NCBI RefSeq assembly: GCF_050947335.1
Contig: NC_134985.1
Coordinates: 18,405,190 to 18,469,189, forward strand
Direction: 5' to 3'
DNA: 64,000 nucleotides
From: Megachile rotundata
Lineage: Eukaryota > Arthropoda > Insecta > Hymenoptera > Megachilidae
The notes below the pieces were generated by a model. It was not told where the DNA came from. It did not search any database and saw only the letters and a list, made by a program, of their open reading frames with translations. The first letter of the stretch is position 1. Each line of letters begins with the position of its first letter. Of the stretch, positions 36,501-49,969 are shown piece by piece. A program made the translations under genes and the position numbers.

Positions 36501-38400
36501 TACTGTAGGAACAAATTATTTTCCTGTATCTCTCGTTCATTTGCAAATTTGCAATCCTTGTCGAACATAAAAATTGTTTCAACATTCTACTGCCTTTTAG
36601 CTATCATAAATTTAGCTCTTCAACTTTGAAGATTCCAGATCTGTTAAATACGACACCGTTAGACTCATTCCTCATCTCAAGACGCTAACTCGAATACGTT
36701 AGCTTGTATCAATTTTCATGGGAGTCACTCTCGAAGCATGTAAAGAGAAAGTATTTGAAGAAGTGTCCAAACGGATCCCATGTTCCATTATCTGGCAGCG
36801 TGTAGCAATCGCGATCTCGTTGACGGGACCTCGTTATATCGTTCCCGATGGATTCATCGATTGGAGTGTGCGTTTAAGCAAACAAGTCAGGAAACATTCT
36901 CAGCTTCGAATTCCGTTGAATGGTCGCTTAATTTAGCGGGCAGCTCCGGCCAGGAACGAAATAACGTGGTTAAGAAGGAAGCCAAAGGGAACAACGGCGA
37001 ATCCCAGTCCCTGACCGACCGATTCTCCGGGGATAGAAAAAAGGTCCCGTCATTCTCGAGAAGAGGCCCTCCTCGATCATCCCGTACGTCGGCTGTATAA
37101 ATATCTCTTTCCTGCCTATAAAAGATACCCGTAATTACGGCGCCTTCGGTCAGAAACACGTCCGACACTTCTGTCGAGTCGATACGACGCGTGTTAGAAC
37201 GAAGCGGGATGTTACGGGGGTTGCTTATGACTTGCTTGGGGGATGTTTCGTCGGTTTCGAGTTGCGTCACTCGGTGAAATCCGCGGATCAGAGTCCGAGA
37301 CACGTTCTCGATGAAAAAAAACGAAGGAATAATGATACGCGCGTGACGCGGTCCAAATGGATGTAACACATATGTCGTTGCTCGATCGATTAGGAGCCTT
37401 GGATTTTAATGACGCGATGCTGTTCGCCGTGTCGCGAGATCCAGCGCGGATTCCGTATTTATGACCACCGTTTCTGGTAAATGACCTGGCATTATCGATG
37501 AGAAGCTACAGGGTGGGTCGTTTAACCGAAACCGCTTCGACTCCATAAATATCGATCTCGCCATAAATTCGGGAGTGGAAACCGTGGAGTGCGTAAGAGG
37601 TTGTGCGTTTTTACCTTTCTACACTTTCCTTAACTCTAAAATTTTCAAGTACTAGTATTCACATCCAAAATACCTATTCCCAGCTATTTAACTCGCGGCA
37701 ATACCAGTACAAGTAAACTATCGACACCAAAGAATCTATCCACACCCAACATCGAATACTCAGATCAAACCTTGAAAGTAGCATCGTAGGCGGATTAGAT
37801 GGACAGCTAATTGGACAAGGAAACTACACAATAGAAACTAGCGGTTCGAGTTCCGTGACGCGTGAGAAGAGGCAGGACCTGTATTTATTCAGATCGTTCC
37901 GCAAAATCGGTGGATCTCTGTGCAGCTGCCCTTTCCACGTCACGTATTATGCGAACGCCATCTGCATCTTTTTTCGTGCGAACGCATGAATGCGGAATCG
38001 AAGTCGTAGGTACGTGACACCGGCATCAAAAGTTTCTCGACGGTTCGGTACTCAGGTGGCTGGAACACGCGAGCAGAATGTCGTTTCCACGGGATCGTCG
38101 CGCAATTTCGTCAACTTCTTTAAAATCTCTTCTTCGCCCTCGCCTGACCCCGGTGGTTCCTTTTGATCGAGGCAACTTTCGAACTGGATCGTGGAAAGCC
38201 AATTTTGCGGTCCATGGCGAGCTGGAAACTTTCGATCTGCGCCATTTTTTCAGGATCTAACAGGATCTTCGAAATTGATCTGTACCATCAGGGAGCATCG
38301 AGAATGAAACTTTGCTCGCGTTTTAGCTTATCAAATAAGCTTTCTTGTATACGAGAAATGTTTCAATTTTTAATCCGAATGATCTGGAGAATTATGAACT
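36501..38400. other. Unique CpG-rich sequence
   Basis: A 160-codon minus frame (36887-37369) overlaps a 106-codon plus frame and resembles nothing known. A TATA-like CTATAAAAG at about 37114 has no supporting initiator. Confidence 0.5.
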
Positions 38401-39091
38401 TTAACACTAAACCTACCAGCATGCGTACTTAATTTGAAATTAAAAATGAGGTTAAAAATTAAGTGAACATACAATGAAACATACATTAGTACAAACATTT
38501 ATTCTTTATCTTGATGAAAATCAATTATGACTTCAAGAAATGTACTTCAACAAAATGTATACCTTTTACTAAGAAACTTGTGGAGCGGTCATTTGGTAGT
38601 TTTAGTGTCAAGTTAAAAATTAAATAAACAAACGATGAAACATAAATTAGTACACACATTTATTCTTTATTTTGATGAAAATCAATTATGACTTCAAGAA
38701 ATGTACTTCAACAAAATGTATACCTTTTAATAAGAAACTTATGGAGCGGTCATTTGGTAGTTTTAGTGTCAAGTTAAAAATTAAATAAACAAACGATGAA
38801 ACATAAATTAGTACAAACATTTATTCTTTATTTTGATGAAAGTCAATTATGACTTCAAGAAATGTACTTCAACAAAATGTATACCTTTTACTAAGAAACT
38901 TGTGGAGCGGTCATTTGGTAGTTTTAGTGTCAAGTTAAAAATTAAATAAACAAACGATGAAACATAAATTAGTACACACATTTATTCTTTATCTTGATGA
39001 AAGTCAATTATGACTTCAAGAAATGTACTTCCAAAAAATGTATACCTTTCAATAAGAAACTTGTGGAGTCATTTGGTAGTTTCAGTGTTAA
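38401..39091 (-). mobile_element. Family 1 MITE expanded by an internal 161-bp tandem array
   Basis: TTAA at 38401-38404 and 39088-39091 flank an element starting CACTAAACCTACC and ending GGTAGTTTCAGTG, inverted relative to the copy at 14584. Its right part is repeated: TTTAGTGTCA occurs at 38601, 38762 and 38923, a period of 161 bp, before the terminal TTCAGTGTTA near 39081. Each unit ends with the element's own GGTAGTTTTAGTG terminus followed by TCAA, one change from TTAA. The element is thus about 683 bp instead of about 216. Confidence 0.9.
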
Positions 39092-42000
39092 GTTAGCCTT
39101 CATAATATTGTTCAGTCACAAAGGTGCAATTGTCCAAAACGAAGTAAATCGAGCCACATATTCGAAATCGTAACGAATTAGTCCCACTACGCGTATTACT
39201 CGTGTAGAACCAGTTTCCTCGTCACAGATCGCGTAATGAGGAGCTCGTTAATTAAAGCCAGTGCACCGGTACAACCTGTACCCGGCCGTTACTGATCCTT
39301 AAACGGTAGGAAACGATGCTAATTGTCCAGCATCTCTGCGAACAGCTCTTACGTAGGCTCTAGCCGAGAGTTTTTGCGCTCCTCCCGCGCGCGCGTTTAC
39401 TGCTCGCAAACCCTCGTTGAATTCAACGGGATAGAGAGAGTAAGAAGGTTACTTACGACGCAGGTAAGTAGCGATGTAAGTGGTTGTAGACAACCGGGTC
39501 CCGGTGTCATAAGCAGCAGCCGCTGCCTAATGAAACTACAAATCTCTTCCTCCCGCCCTTTAGGGCACCACCTGTTCTTAGCGAAGCCAACACATCCGCT
39601 CCGCAACAAAGCGCTCGCATGTGACACGCTGCTTACGAACCCCGGATTATTTCACGGGCTGTTTTACGTGCATACGTTGACGGCCGCCTTCGAGAAGGGA
39701 TTTCTTCCCTTATGGAACGAGACTGTTGCAAATTTGTAAGGGGTACTTTATGTGCGTTTGTAGAGTTACGAGATTAACTAGGAAAGATTGCGAAATTACG
39801 GTAGTTAACGTGTGCAATTATATTGGTGATATTGTTTGGACACGATTGACGAATCACTGGTTGTTACTATTATATAATAGCAATGGATGTACGATTCATT
39901 CTCTGTGCACCAATTTTTGTCAGTACAAAACAGACGAGTATCGATAAATGAATAAAAGACACTAACATTTCACGCGATTTGCATTGAAGCTCGTATCCCA
40001 ACAAATTTATGACCTCGCTATATCGCGACGGAGAGTATAACCACGATACGATAATACCCAGCGACGAAGCATACGCGAAAGCGAAGAAGGGGTCAGATAT
40101 TAACCGTGAAAACAGAAGACAACGATCGACGGGAATATTTACGTTCGCGAAGCATCTGTTGTTCGTAGCTGCATCGAAAACGCGATTCCCAGCTTCGTTT
40201 TCGATTCTCACACGATCGTTCCGCGTCGCGTAGCGCATATCTCGTAAACAACAGGTTCGGACAATAATAATTATTCGCGAATGATCGCGTAACCCCGGCC
40301 CCTTCCGTCTCTCTTTTCTCTCGTACATCGTGCCTGGTATTCTCCGAGCTCTCTGTCTCTGTTTTTTGGCCAGGATCGTTGAAAAGGGTGCGCGTAGGCG
40401 TGCATACATCCCGCGGGTAGCTCTGTTCGCGTAGCCGCACACGGTTCTCTATCGACGCCGTTGTAAAACAATTATACGGTGTCGTCGGGCTCGCCAATCG
40501 ATATATCATCAATTCCATTGTCATTGCCGGGCCAATCCGGCGTGTCATGATTATTGTTTGCAGCCCGCGCGTACAATGAAAACGCACCCTGTGCCCCTCG
40601 CCGGTCGTGCAGTCGCGCGGATGCTCTACGCGGAAAACTGTGGGCGGATTTTACTTGGTCAGGATCGGTGGACTGCGAGGAGAGGAGGGCCCTGATAAAC
40701 TGCGCCCATTATCAACCGACGATTTCGTACTTTTCACGAACACGCTCGTTTCGCGTTCACCTCTGACTATTTGTCTCTGTCCACCGTTCTACCTCTTCTG
40801 CTTTCGTATCGCTCTCGATTATCGAACGTATACGTAGTTTCGGTACTTCGCTCGACCCCACCAGAATCCTCGTGACGCGGAGACGAATCTATATCGAATG
40901 GTAGTTTCGCGAACGGAAGACCTCATACGATAGAGACAATTAACGCTGCTAAATATTGCCGAGTATATTCTGAACCCGACAAAAGGATTGGATAATTTAT
41001 GATAGACAACCGGTTGCGGAAAATAAAATACATTAATTGGATTCCATAAAAGCGGACTATGTTTAACCCGTATTAATCTGAAAATAGTACAGCTATACAC
41101 GTTCTGAATGAACAGTGACGGCTGGAGAATATACATCTGTCTGTGTATAAGAGGATAAACCGTTTAATTTATTAGTAAGACTGGAACATGGAACGAGGAA
41201 AACAGTTCCGAAATTAGAACGGTAAAATTGTTTTGTTATCGAAGTATACACCGGTCGGCCAAAAATACCGGCGCATTAAGAAATTTGCATTCGCGTCAGC
41301 CGTCAATGACAATCATATTACGTCCGTAAAATCGTCTAGCCACCGCTTATAAATTGAATAACCAGTTCGGTGTAATCTCCGATATCCGTGAAATCGTGAA
41401 TACGGATCGTTCCTCCAGAACTTACATCCTCGTTATCGCGGATTCTTCTGGACATTAGACGCGTATAAATTGTTTTAATCGCGACACGCTCGGAAATACG
41501 CGTCCAATAATGACCCGATTCGGCGAGAAACGGCTTCCAGGGAACCTGTCCACGGGATAACTTGGCAGACCACAGATTAACGTACGAAGGATTTCTCGAT
41601 CGGCTGAGCGATATAATCGGATGAACGTCCGGTGACGAGTGATCTGACCGGTGCAGCGTTCGCGAGGAATCGGGAGGAACGTGTTTCGATGAGTCGAAGT
41701 TAATTTCGGAGAAAAATCGAGCCTCTCGGAGAACGGATAACAGTTGCGAAGTAACGCTGCGAGAAGTTCGTCGCGAGAGAAGATTAAAAATCTCGTTCGA
41801 CGAAGTGCGCATCGGTAACCAGACACGCGCACCTTCTTTCCGCGAAGATGCTTTACGTGTCCGACGGTAATGAACTTCCCCCTTCTTTTCCCGCGCGTGT
41901 TATCCGTGGTAGGCCGTCGAGAAGTCGACGGTTCAGCGTCCCGACGAGTGTACGTCGTCGACAGCTGCTTTATTCTTCGGATTCCACGACTCGAAGTCGA

Positions 42001-45000
42001 GGAGAACGCTCGAAGAAGTACGCGGGACGAGAACGATCGGAAGAAGGGAAAAGAGGCGACGGTATAAGTAGGCAAAGACGGCATCTTTGACAAATTCGAT
42101 TCGCGTGTCACGGCACGCGGAACACGCCGAGAGCCGGAAAAGTGGAGGGTGTTCCACGCTCGCAGTCGCTAAATCAGCTAAATGGCTGGCAGCCAGAGGG
42201 ATGGAAACCTGTGTAACGCGAGCTGTGACAGGCGTGGCTGACGCCATCGGCGAAATCTTGAATATTTGATATCCCGCGTCTAGCTACCGACGACGACGTC
42301 GACAACGACCGGATAAAGAGAGCCACCAGGCTTTCAGGCTGCTGCAGGGAACTCTCATCAGCTGTTCCGCCGGAGAAATTGCGTCTGCGGCTCTAAGGAT
42401 CCTCGTTTCCTACCGTTCTACATTATTCGTCATCGTGTTCCACGGTATTAAGAATTTAAGGATTCTCCGTCAAGAGTTTTACATCTATCTTAACGCGATT
42501 CGATCTAGATTTCTAGCAAAAATATCGCGAGTTTTTGTCTTATAACTTTACGACCATAATTCACAGTACCTACACCCGTAACCTGACGTTCTCTTCAGAT
42601 CTTTATTTTTACAAAATAAGCTTTTAATCCATACATGGAGATTGTAGATCATGATCCTTATAGACTGTGAGATTCACCTACAGGAGCTACGTCAGGCATA
42701 ACACTACCGATTTATAATCCTAATTGTAAAAGATCAGTTTCAAAGGCTGAATAATCACACAGTATTTTTGTACAGTCAGAGCAAACTTGTTACTAGTCCA
42801 TTTACATGCCATTTTACATGTTACAGGCCAAACTTTTCGTTCACGATATTTGCGTACTTTTCAACCAAATATTTGACAACTAGGTAGCGACATGCTAACT
42901 TCCTACAAAATGATATCGAGCGACGAGTGTAAAACCAATATAAAATTCGTGCATAACAAAGCTAAACCGTTTGAACCAGCAAACGATTGTACTACAGGCT
43001 TCGATGAATATCGATAAACTGTACACGCGATCAACCCTTAACGTCTTGAAACGAGCTAAAGTTACCGAGATCGTTGGCGCGAGTAAAAGTCGAGGGTGTT
43101 GGTCGCCCTCGAATGGAACCACTTTCAGAAACGAGCACTTTCGACTCTACGATTTCTGCCGTGCGTATTATGAGTCATTTACGATCGTGGCCGATAGCCA
43201 GGTTCGCGTAAACGTTTTTACGACGTGTGTTCAGGACCTAGAGTCCATCTACCCGGGCGTTCTGGTCAGGATACGCATTGCTCATGGAGGACGATCGAAT
43301 TAAGCGTCTTAAAAGCAGAGTCAGTTCGAGATCACGTTCCTGGTCCATTTCGAAATGGTGCAAACAGACTTTTACTATCCGTCCGGCAAACAGAACTCGC
43401 GTCTTCGCCACTCATCCAATTAATCATTTTACGATCCATCGGCTTTTTTCTCGAGCCACACCCAGAGGTCGCGTTCTCGTCTTTTCCGCGAACAAGCTCT
43501 GTATACCATCATGACTATTGATTTATATTCGTATCGTGTTATTGCACCGATCAATCGACTGACTTCCGTCGTATGATTCGAAGCAACCGATAGGAAACAA
43601 GCGACTTTGCTAGGCTACGAAACCAAACAGGATAGCGATCGACCACGTTCAACGTTGTCTACTTTGAATACGAATGTATATTAATGGACTATAGTACATT
43701 AAATGTACTCGCTAGAATTAATTCGTTTTATGCGAGGATTTGGAGATTGCAAGATTTGGAAACTTGGACTTAAAAAATTAAGAATATCTGACTTTAACAA
43801 TTTGAAAAAATTCCTCCATTGCATAAATGTAATAAATGTGTAATAAGGGTGAAAAAGATGTGTCCATCATCAGAGTAGGATGGAAAGCTAAAAACCGACA
43901 CGACGCTAATTTTCACTCCCCTCGAGCTTCCCGTGCCCCGATCAGCATACATATTTGTATGCACTCGCGCTCACGGGTGAAAACGAGTTCTAAACGATGG
44001 GTAATTTGAGAAGAGACCGATCCAACGAGGCACCGCCACCCCCGTTCATCCGTGCAGTGCCTTATAGCCAGAAAGGAGTATTATACGCGGGACTCTGCGT
44101 ACATAAAAGGGAGCTACGTAAGTAATATAGGGTGGCCCGCGACCCTTCCGCACAAGGGTTGTATTCTAAGAGGGCATGAATTTGGTCGAGCCTACCCCTC
44201 TTCTTCCTTCTTTACTCCCTCAGGCCCGCGTCGTGGCCGTTCTTCTTCCTCCATCGGGCCGTTCGCGTTGCATAAGTAACCCCTCGAACCCTCGATTGTA
44301 ATCCGTGCTTATTTGCCCCGACAGCAGCGAGAACTCGGCCTGAAAATAGTCGACGACCATTTGTCGAGCGTGCGTCACTTGCTCGACTTTGGCAGGTCAC
44401 AAAATTTCAACTACGCTTCTCATTTCTTTATTAACTCCACAAATAAACAATAAACCTGATAAAATAAAACCTAATAATAATCAAGATGTAAAATCTTAAT
44501 GGAAAGAAAATGTTGAAAAATATAATGAAATTAGAATGATAAGTTTATAATTCAAAAGCATGGGAAGAGGATAAGGTTGTTGGACAAGAATTATAATGCT
44601 AATGAAAATAACGCCGGAGAATGTCATCGATCAATTTGCACCTGTTGGAAAGACTGGTTACCAGTGAAAAATTGATATTCCATGAGCGGAAGTTGTTGCG
44701 TTAAACTGGTTCACTCGAGCAAAGGAAAAATATCGTGTGACAAGATGCGAACAGGGAGCTGGTCTTGGCAGTCGTTCACCGGCGATCAAGAGTACTTTAC
44801 ATCTATAAAATAAATCGTAGACTATATTACTATAAATTCCTAGAGTACACTTCGTTGATCTTAAACAGGGTTTCCACTCGCATAGCAAGTTACATTGGTT
44901 ATTGGCCAATTAGTTAGTCCGTTTTCTCACATTCGATATTATTCAGTAGTCGTACAAGCGTTATGTGTATTTGGTTTGCATCGAGTCAGTAACTGTTTCT

Positions 45001-45203
45001 CAAATTAGCTGTACAAACAAGGTAGCTTATTTATTATACCAATGTACACCGAACTTTAGTACTGTGCTAACCAGTTGTCTAATCATTTATCGAGGATAAT
45101 AAAGAGTTTGTTGTACAGTAGATTTCGTTATATTGCCACTATCGATGGTTAAATTAATTTCACTTTATGTAGACTTTTTTATTCGATGTATTATTGGGTG
45201 TAC
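39092..45203. other. Unique CpG-rich sequence, about 6 kb
   Basis: Contains the longest frames in the window (minus 39870-40442, 190 codons; minus 41455-42111, 218 codons). They are arginine- and serine-rich, overlap other open phases and show no domain. At about 41251 ACCGGTCGGCCAAAAATACC resembles the end of a Tc1/mariner element, but no second end was found. A SOX-like CCATTGTCATTGCC lies near 40520. Confidence 0.5.
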
Positions 45204-45251
45204 CACGTGTTGGATTTACTACGTGTTGGACTTAACACCACGTGTTAAGTC
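45204..45251. other. E-box repeats ending in a 10-bp hairpin
   Basis: CACGTGTTGG (45204) and TACGTGTTGG (45220) are direct repeats. They are followed by GACTTAACAC, loop CAC, GTGTTAAGTC (45229-45251). Two CACGTG E-boxes fall within 48 bp. Binding by bHLH factors is inference. Confidence 0.55.
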
Positions 45252-48200
45252 TATCATGTGTGAAATTCGTCAGAAGTTACATCGCACAGTTCCTTTCTAC
45301 TCCAATATATCGATAGTCCACTGTACCGAATGTTTAGCACAGAAATCGCTTCTGAAGCAAGTCTTAATATTCACAAATTTTCTCCGCCGTTGTAGCAAAC
45401 TGAGCTGTAGACATTCCCGAAGGTAAATTCGCGAATACTTTATTCGTAGTTGGAGGACGAATATACGATCTATTAACACGAACCGTGAACAAGTACCGGT
45501 CCAGAGTTTAAAATTTAATCCGGTCGAGAGCGAGAGGCGAGCGTATGATAATTCGACGCAAAGAAATATAAAACCTGGTCTGTGTCCGGCCAAGAATACC
45601 AATGAACCAACGCAATTACGGCACGCAGTTACGATCCGTCGAACTGACATCTCGAGGAAGCGAGTTTGATATTAAATGAAGTCCACGGCGCGATATTTTG
45701 CACCGTACCACCGGTAATTGCTTCTCCAGGACGGTCGATCGACTTCTAGGATTTTTTTCGAGGATCGATTCACCGCTGGAATACGAATAAGACGATCGTT
45801 CCCAGACAACCGAACCAACATTCCGTTCGTGATTCAACGATTGGTGCCGTTGCTCGTGGCATGATCGCAAAATTACGACAGTCATTCGATAAGTAAAGAG
45901 ATAAACGGCTGCGCAATTTATCCATTTTCCCGCATAATCGATATGCAATCTGGGACCCTGCACCTTTAAGGGTGCAGCTCTATCTTTATTAACTTGCGCT
46001 ACTATAATTATCATACAACGTGTTTATAAAATTCTTCACATTCAGAAGAGAATATTACTCTAAATATCTATGTTATTTAATCGGTATTAACTTTTCGTAT
46101 TACCTCGGGACTATCGCTTTTATTTCCCTCGTGACATAACAGTACACCCTGCCCGAGTAAAACGGTAAACGTACGTTCCATATACGAAACGATTCCATGT
46201 ACCTCGTATCTGAATTCGCGATCGAGTTCGATCCTGCGGGCACGAGAATTAAAATTTAAGAAGCACAGCTGTAGATCGATTACGCGCGATAAAGTACCTC
46301 GGACGACGAGCACGGGCCAACGAGTTGACCCGGCGAGCGAAAAGATACCCATGCGTGCCCGCAGCACGAGCTCCGCCTGGACGTCTCTCCGCGAAATAGA
46401 CGATGATCGTTCCCGCGTAATAACTATTAATTAGCAGGCGTCCGCGACGTTATCTTTCCGTCACTCACGAAATCCCGGTGCACGAACGAAAGGGGCAGGC
46501 CGTATCCTCCGGGCTAAATGGGAACGTCACGATGCCCGTGTAAGTGGCTTGTCTAACATTTTGATTAACACGTCCCTGTCAGAAAGACGAGGCGGAGAGA
46601 ACGGGACAGCCAGACCAGGTCGGTCCGCGAAACTCTAAAGCCCCTCTCTTCCCTTACTTTTATTGTGCTCACCGACGTAGCTTGGTATTAGCTTGTCAAG
46701 GATAAGGCGGACTGTCACTCAGGAACCTGGAACGCGACTGTTTGACTGTCAGGAGGTGGATACCGAAACCGGGGCTCGGATCGATCTGTTAAAAACATGT
46801 TTACACGCTACCAATGCTTTTCACCTCGTCTCGCCTCGTCTCTACTCGCCGACCTTTCTACTACTTCTTACTCTTTCCCTCCTTACACGCGGTGTTGCGC
46901 CACTCTTTTCTCGTCCATGGTACTGCTGCGAAAATTGGACGGTCGACTATTTGCTTTCTCGAAAGAACATCTCGACCTCGGGAATTAACCTTCCACTCCT
47001 TACCTGAGAGGCGCGAACGTAAGGATCCAGATACGCTGCGATACCTTACCTCATTCGCTAGACTTTATAACATTCGCATTTGATATTTTAAAAATTAGAA
47101 ACTTTCGAATGTAGGCATTTGTTGGTCCTTTATTAATTGTATGACCCGTTAATGTTCATAATTATCCCGAATTATATAAGTTTATAATTGAACTGTGAAC
47201 AGAGTGAATGAGGGTTGCAAGTGGTGACGAGTGTTCGTTGAAAAACGCATGAATGCCGTGAATGTTCATTTAATTTATAACCAATCTTATGTTATCCTCG
47301 AACTGTTAAAGACATGCGTGTAATTTCTTGAAGGATTAATTAAATATTGTAAATATTGTTTCGTTAATAAATGTTTTAATTAGTCGAAAGTACTACAGGA
47401 AGTAGGATTTTGGAATTCTGGAATTCAGACATTTTTATTGCGATATATTATTTAAGAAACAAAATGAATTTTATGAAGGTCTTATTTTATGGTCAAGCTT
47501 TAACGAAGGTAACCATCTTGTACAGCTGTTAAACACTCGTGCAACGCTAGCATGTGTAAGAGAAGCCTTATGCAATAACCGCGTGGAGAATCGGGTAAAA
47601 GAATGGGCGATAAATGGAAAAGAGGGAAAAGAGGTTAAGGGAAAGGGTGGAAAGAGCGTGACAAAGAGATCGACGAAGCGAACGAACGCCCCAAGGTATG
47701 CAGCCCAACGAACTTCGGCGCGCGGATAGTAGCAAAACAAGCATCCCCGTCTCTTTCCCTCTTTTTCGCCGGGCGTCTCGGTTTCGCTGTTGTTTGCCAA
47801 AGCGACAGAGTTGTTTCGGACCAGGCAGACGGTGGAACGAGCCCGACCGGGGCAACGAGTGTTTGTCAAATGTTTGAACAAAATGTTTGTCGTTTCCTGT
47901 GGACGCCGGGAGGCCAAATTAAATGCGATGCCCCCGATTGCCAATATTCGGAATGTGTGTGCAGCGGCGCTGTTATTTGCAACGGCGCGGAGACAAAGTC
48001 CGGGAGTGGCTGTGACAGCCCTGCTCCGGATATAAATGCGACGCCGTAATCATGCTGCAGCGCATCGCGAATGCGTTCGACCGCGTTTCAAATACCTACA
48101 TACAGTACCGCTGCGTGGAAAATCCCCTTTTTCGACTTACCTCCGACATTCGAACGTTATTTCATTTCCATTAGCACCGCGTTTGTCGCGTCCAATTTCC

Positions 48201-48340
48201 ATCTCTAGGTTTGCATAATTCTGCAAATTACGGAAAATCACGTAGGCGCGTTCGACCGAACGCTTTTACGCGCGTACGAGTTCGATAAACAACCCCTGTG
48301 TTTCAAAGAATAGAATCTTTTGACGAGAATCGAGATAGGT
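45252..48340. other. Unique sequence, about 3 kb
   Basis: No gene is recognised. Frames at 45297-46014, 46693-47083 and 47471-47944 overlap across phases and strands. CTGCACC/GGTGCAG forms a small inverted repeat at about 45957-45976. Confidence 0.5.
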
Positions 48341-48591
48341 TTAACCCCTTCCACTATGATTTATTTGTCAGGTGTGTCAGTCTGAACTGACTAAATACAG
48401 TTATAATATTAAAATGGACAAAAAAATTAAAAATGTTATGTCAATATGTTATTATGCAATCGTTGACTATGCAAAGTACAATCGGACTTGAACTCCAAAT
48501 TGAAATGTATTAAAAATTCGAATAAAATTGATCACGATCGAAGTACGAGTGAGTCACGAGTCAGACTCGTCAAAATAATGCAAGGGGTTAA
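48341..48591. mobile_element. TTAA-flanked MITE (family 2 relative), 243 bp
   Basis: TTAA at 48341-48344 and 48588-48591 flank an element starting CCCCTTCCACTATGATTTA and ending AAATAATGCAAGGGG. The ends are imperfect inverted repeats close to the CCCTTTGCACT ends of family 2. A hairpin GTCAGT, CTGA, ACTGAC lies at 48376-48391, and ACGAGT, CAG, ACTCGT lies near the right end. No transposase. Confidence 0.8.
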
Positions 48592-48658
48592 TACTATATT
48601 CACATTCAGAAAAATCAGAGAAAGAGATTTAGGTAGAATGAAAAGTATTTACAGCTTG

Positions 48659-48901
48659 TTAACGCTTTGCGCTCGAGAGGCGCCTCTTAGGCGCCATTCG
48701 ATTTAATATAATTTAAAAGAAGCATTATTTAATTAATTCTATAATAGTGCTTATGTGATGTATAAACACAGTGAAATAGACAACAGTGGAAATTATTAGT
48801 AGAGAAATAATAACTTCAAAAGAAGTCATTTAACATTTTAATTAATATTTTAAAGTTGCTGTTTGCAAACAGTAAAATTATCTTCGAGTGCAAAGGGTTA
48901 A
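48659..48901 (+). mobile_element. TTAA-flanked MITE (family 2), intact 235-bp copy
   Basis: TTAA at 48659-48662 and 48898-48901 flank an element starting CGCTTTGCGCTCGA and ending TCGAGTGCAAAGGG, 14-bp terminal repeats with two differences. A perfect hairpin GGCGCC, TCTTA, GGCGCC is at 48679-48695. The interior aligns with the split copy at 5178-5576. It lies only 67 bp from the preceding element. Confidence 0.85.
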
Positions 48902-49780
48902 TGAATGTAGCATTGACACGTAGTGATTCGACACGCAACCAGGTAGTAGCACTCAAAGTCAATCGAAATCAATCGATCTCGGTATTTTCCCGACGAAAAT
49001 CAGCCCCTCTTCGAAAAGTCGGATAATGAAGATGTTTGGACGAGAGAAGGTGCGTCAGGCTCTAACCGCGCACCCTCGGCAAGGCCCGTAATCAGGTGTA
49101 TGCGTGTATGTATACCGTTATTACTTGTGGCAGCCAGCCACTGAAACGTTCAATTATCTACGGTGCTCGCGTCACGGCCCATTGGCCGCCTTATTCTGCC
49201 GTTGAAAAGAGGCTGCCTCGAAAGGTTACCCTGAATGAACGTCAAACGTCGTAGCTCCGAGGAGATCGTAGCAACACCGTCTCCCTACCTCCTCCGGGCC
49301 TGTCCCCACCTTTCAGGAGCTTCGAACGATCGAGAGATCCACGCGACGCTAATCAGGTTCTTCAGGGGCTCGCGATCTACCTTTTGTACCGCGTCCACTT
49401 TGAATCGAGCGTGTATTTTGACGCGGCCAAGAATGACGGACCAATTACGAGGCGCCGAGATGCTGACGCCTGAATGCACGCATTCCTTTCACGGTCATTA
49501 TGCTCGCCGCTGGTAGAGAGAACGAGAGTCCGACTGCTTCTCCGTGGAGGTTAACGAGCGATAAATCGCCACGATCGGAAGTTTCCTTGGAAAGATGGCG
49601 TGTCTTCTATCACGCTCCAGGGGGATCGCGATCTTGCCGCGTACGCGTCTTCAATGGACGTGGGATCGATAATTGACCGTAATTGAGGGAGACTTGCCGT
49701 CGCGCGTCGCGTACTGTTAGATAAAATGCCCGTTTCCGGCTGATGAATGGAGATTGTTCTTTTTCGTGGATCTACGAAGC
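48902..49780. other. Unique sequence
   Basis: Includes an inverted CCAAT-type word in GCCCATTGGCCGCC near 49177. No gene is recognised. Confidence 0.5.
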
Positions 49781-49969
49781 GTATCAATGGAATTGAATAA
49801 GCGCTCGAATACAATAGCGGTTGTTTATTGATCGACTCTCATTATATGGCTCTTATCACGCGCGTGCTTTTTTGTGCATCCATCAAATGTATCAATGGAA
49901 TCGGGTAAACGATTGAACACAATAGCGGTTGTTTATCGATCGACGCTCGCTATATGGCTTTTATCACTC
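49781..49969 (+). repeat. 108-bp tandem duplication
   Basis: GTATCAATGGAAT at 49781 recurs at 49889. Both copies continue through ACAATAGCGGTTGTTTAT, GATCGAC and ATATGGCT. Copy two is truncated at about 49969. Confidence 0.85.

Noticed and set aside
39471..39480. Strong splice donor match CAG|GTAAGTA
   Set aside because: About two such matches are expected by chance in 64 kb on two strands, and no coding exon precedes it.
41455..42111. Longest open frame in the window (218 codons, minus strand)
   Set aside because: It is rich in arginine and serine, lacks any domain, lies in C+G-rich DNA and overlaps other open frames on both strands. Length is expected from base composition.
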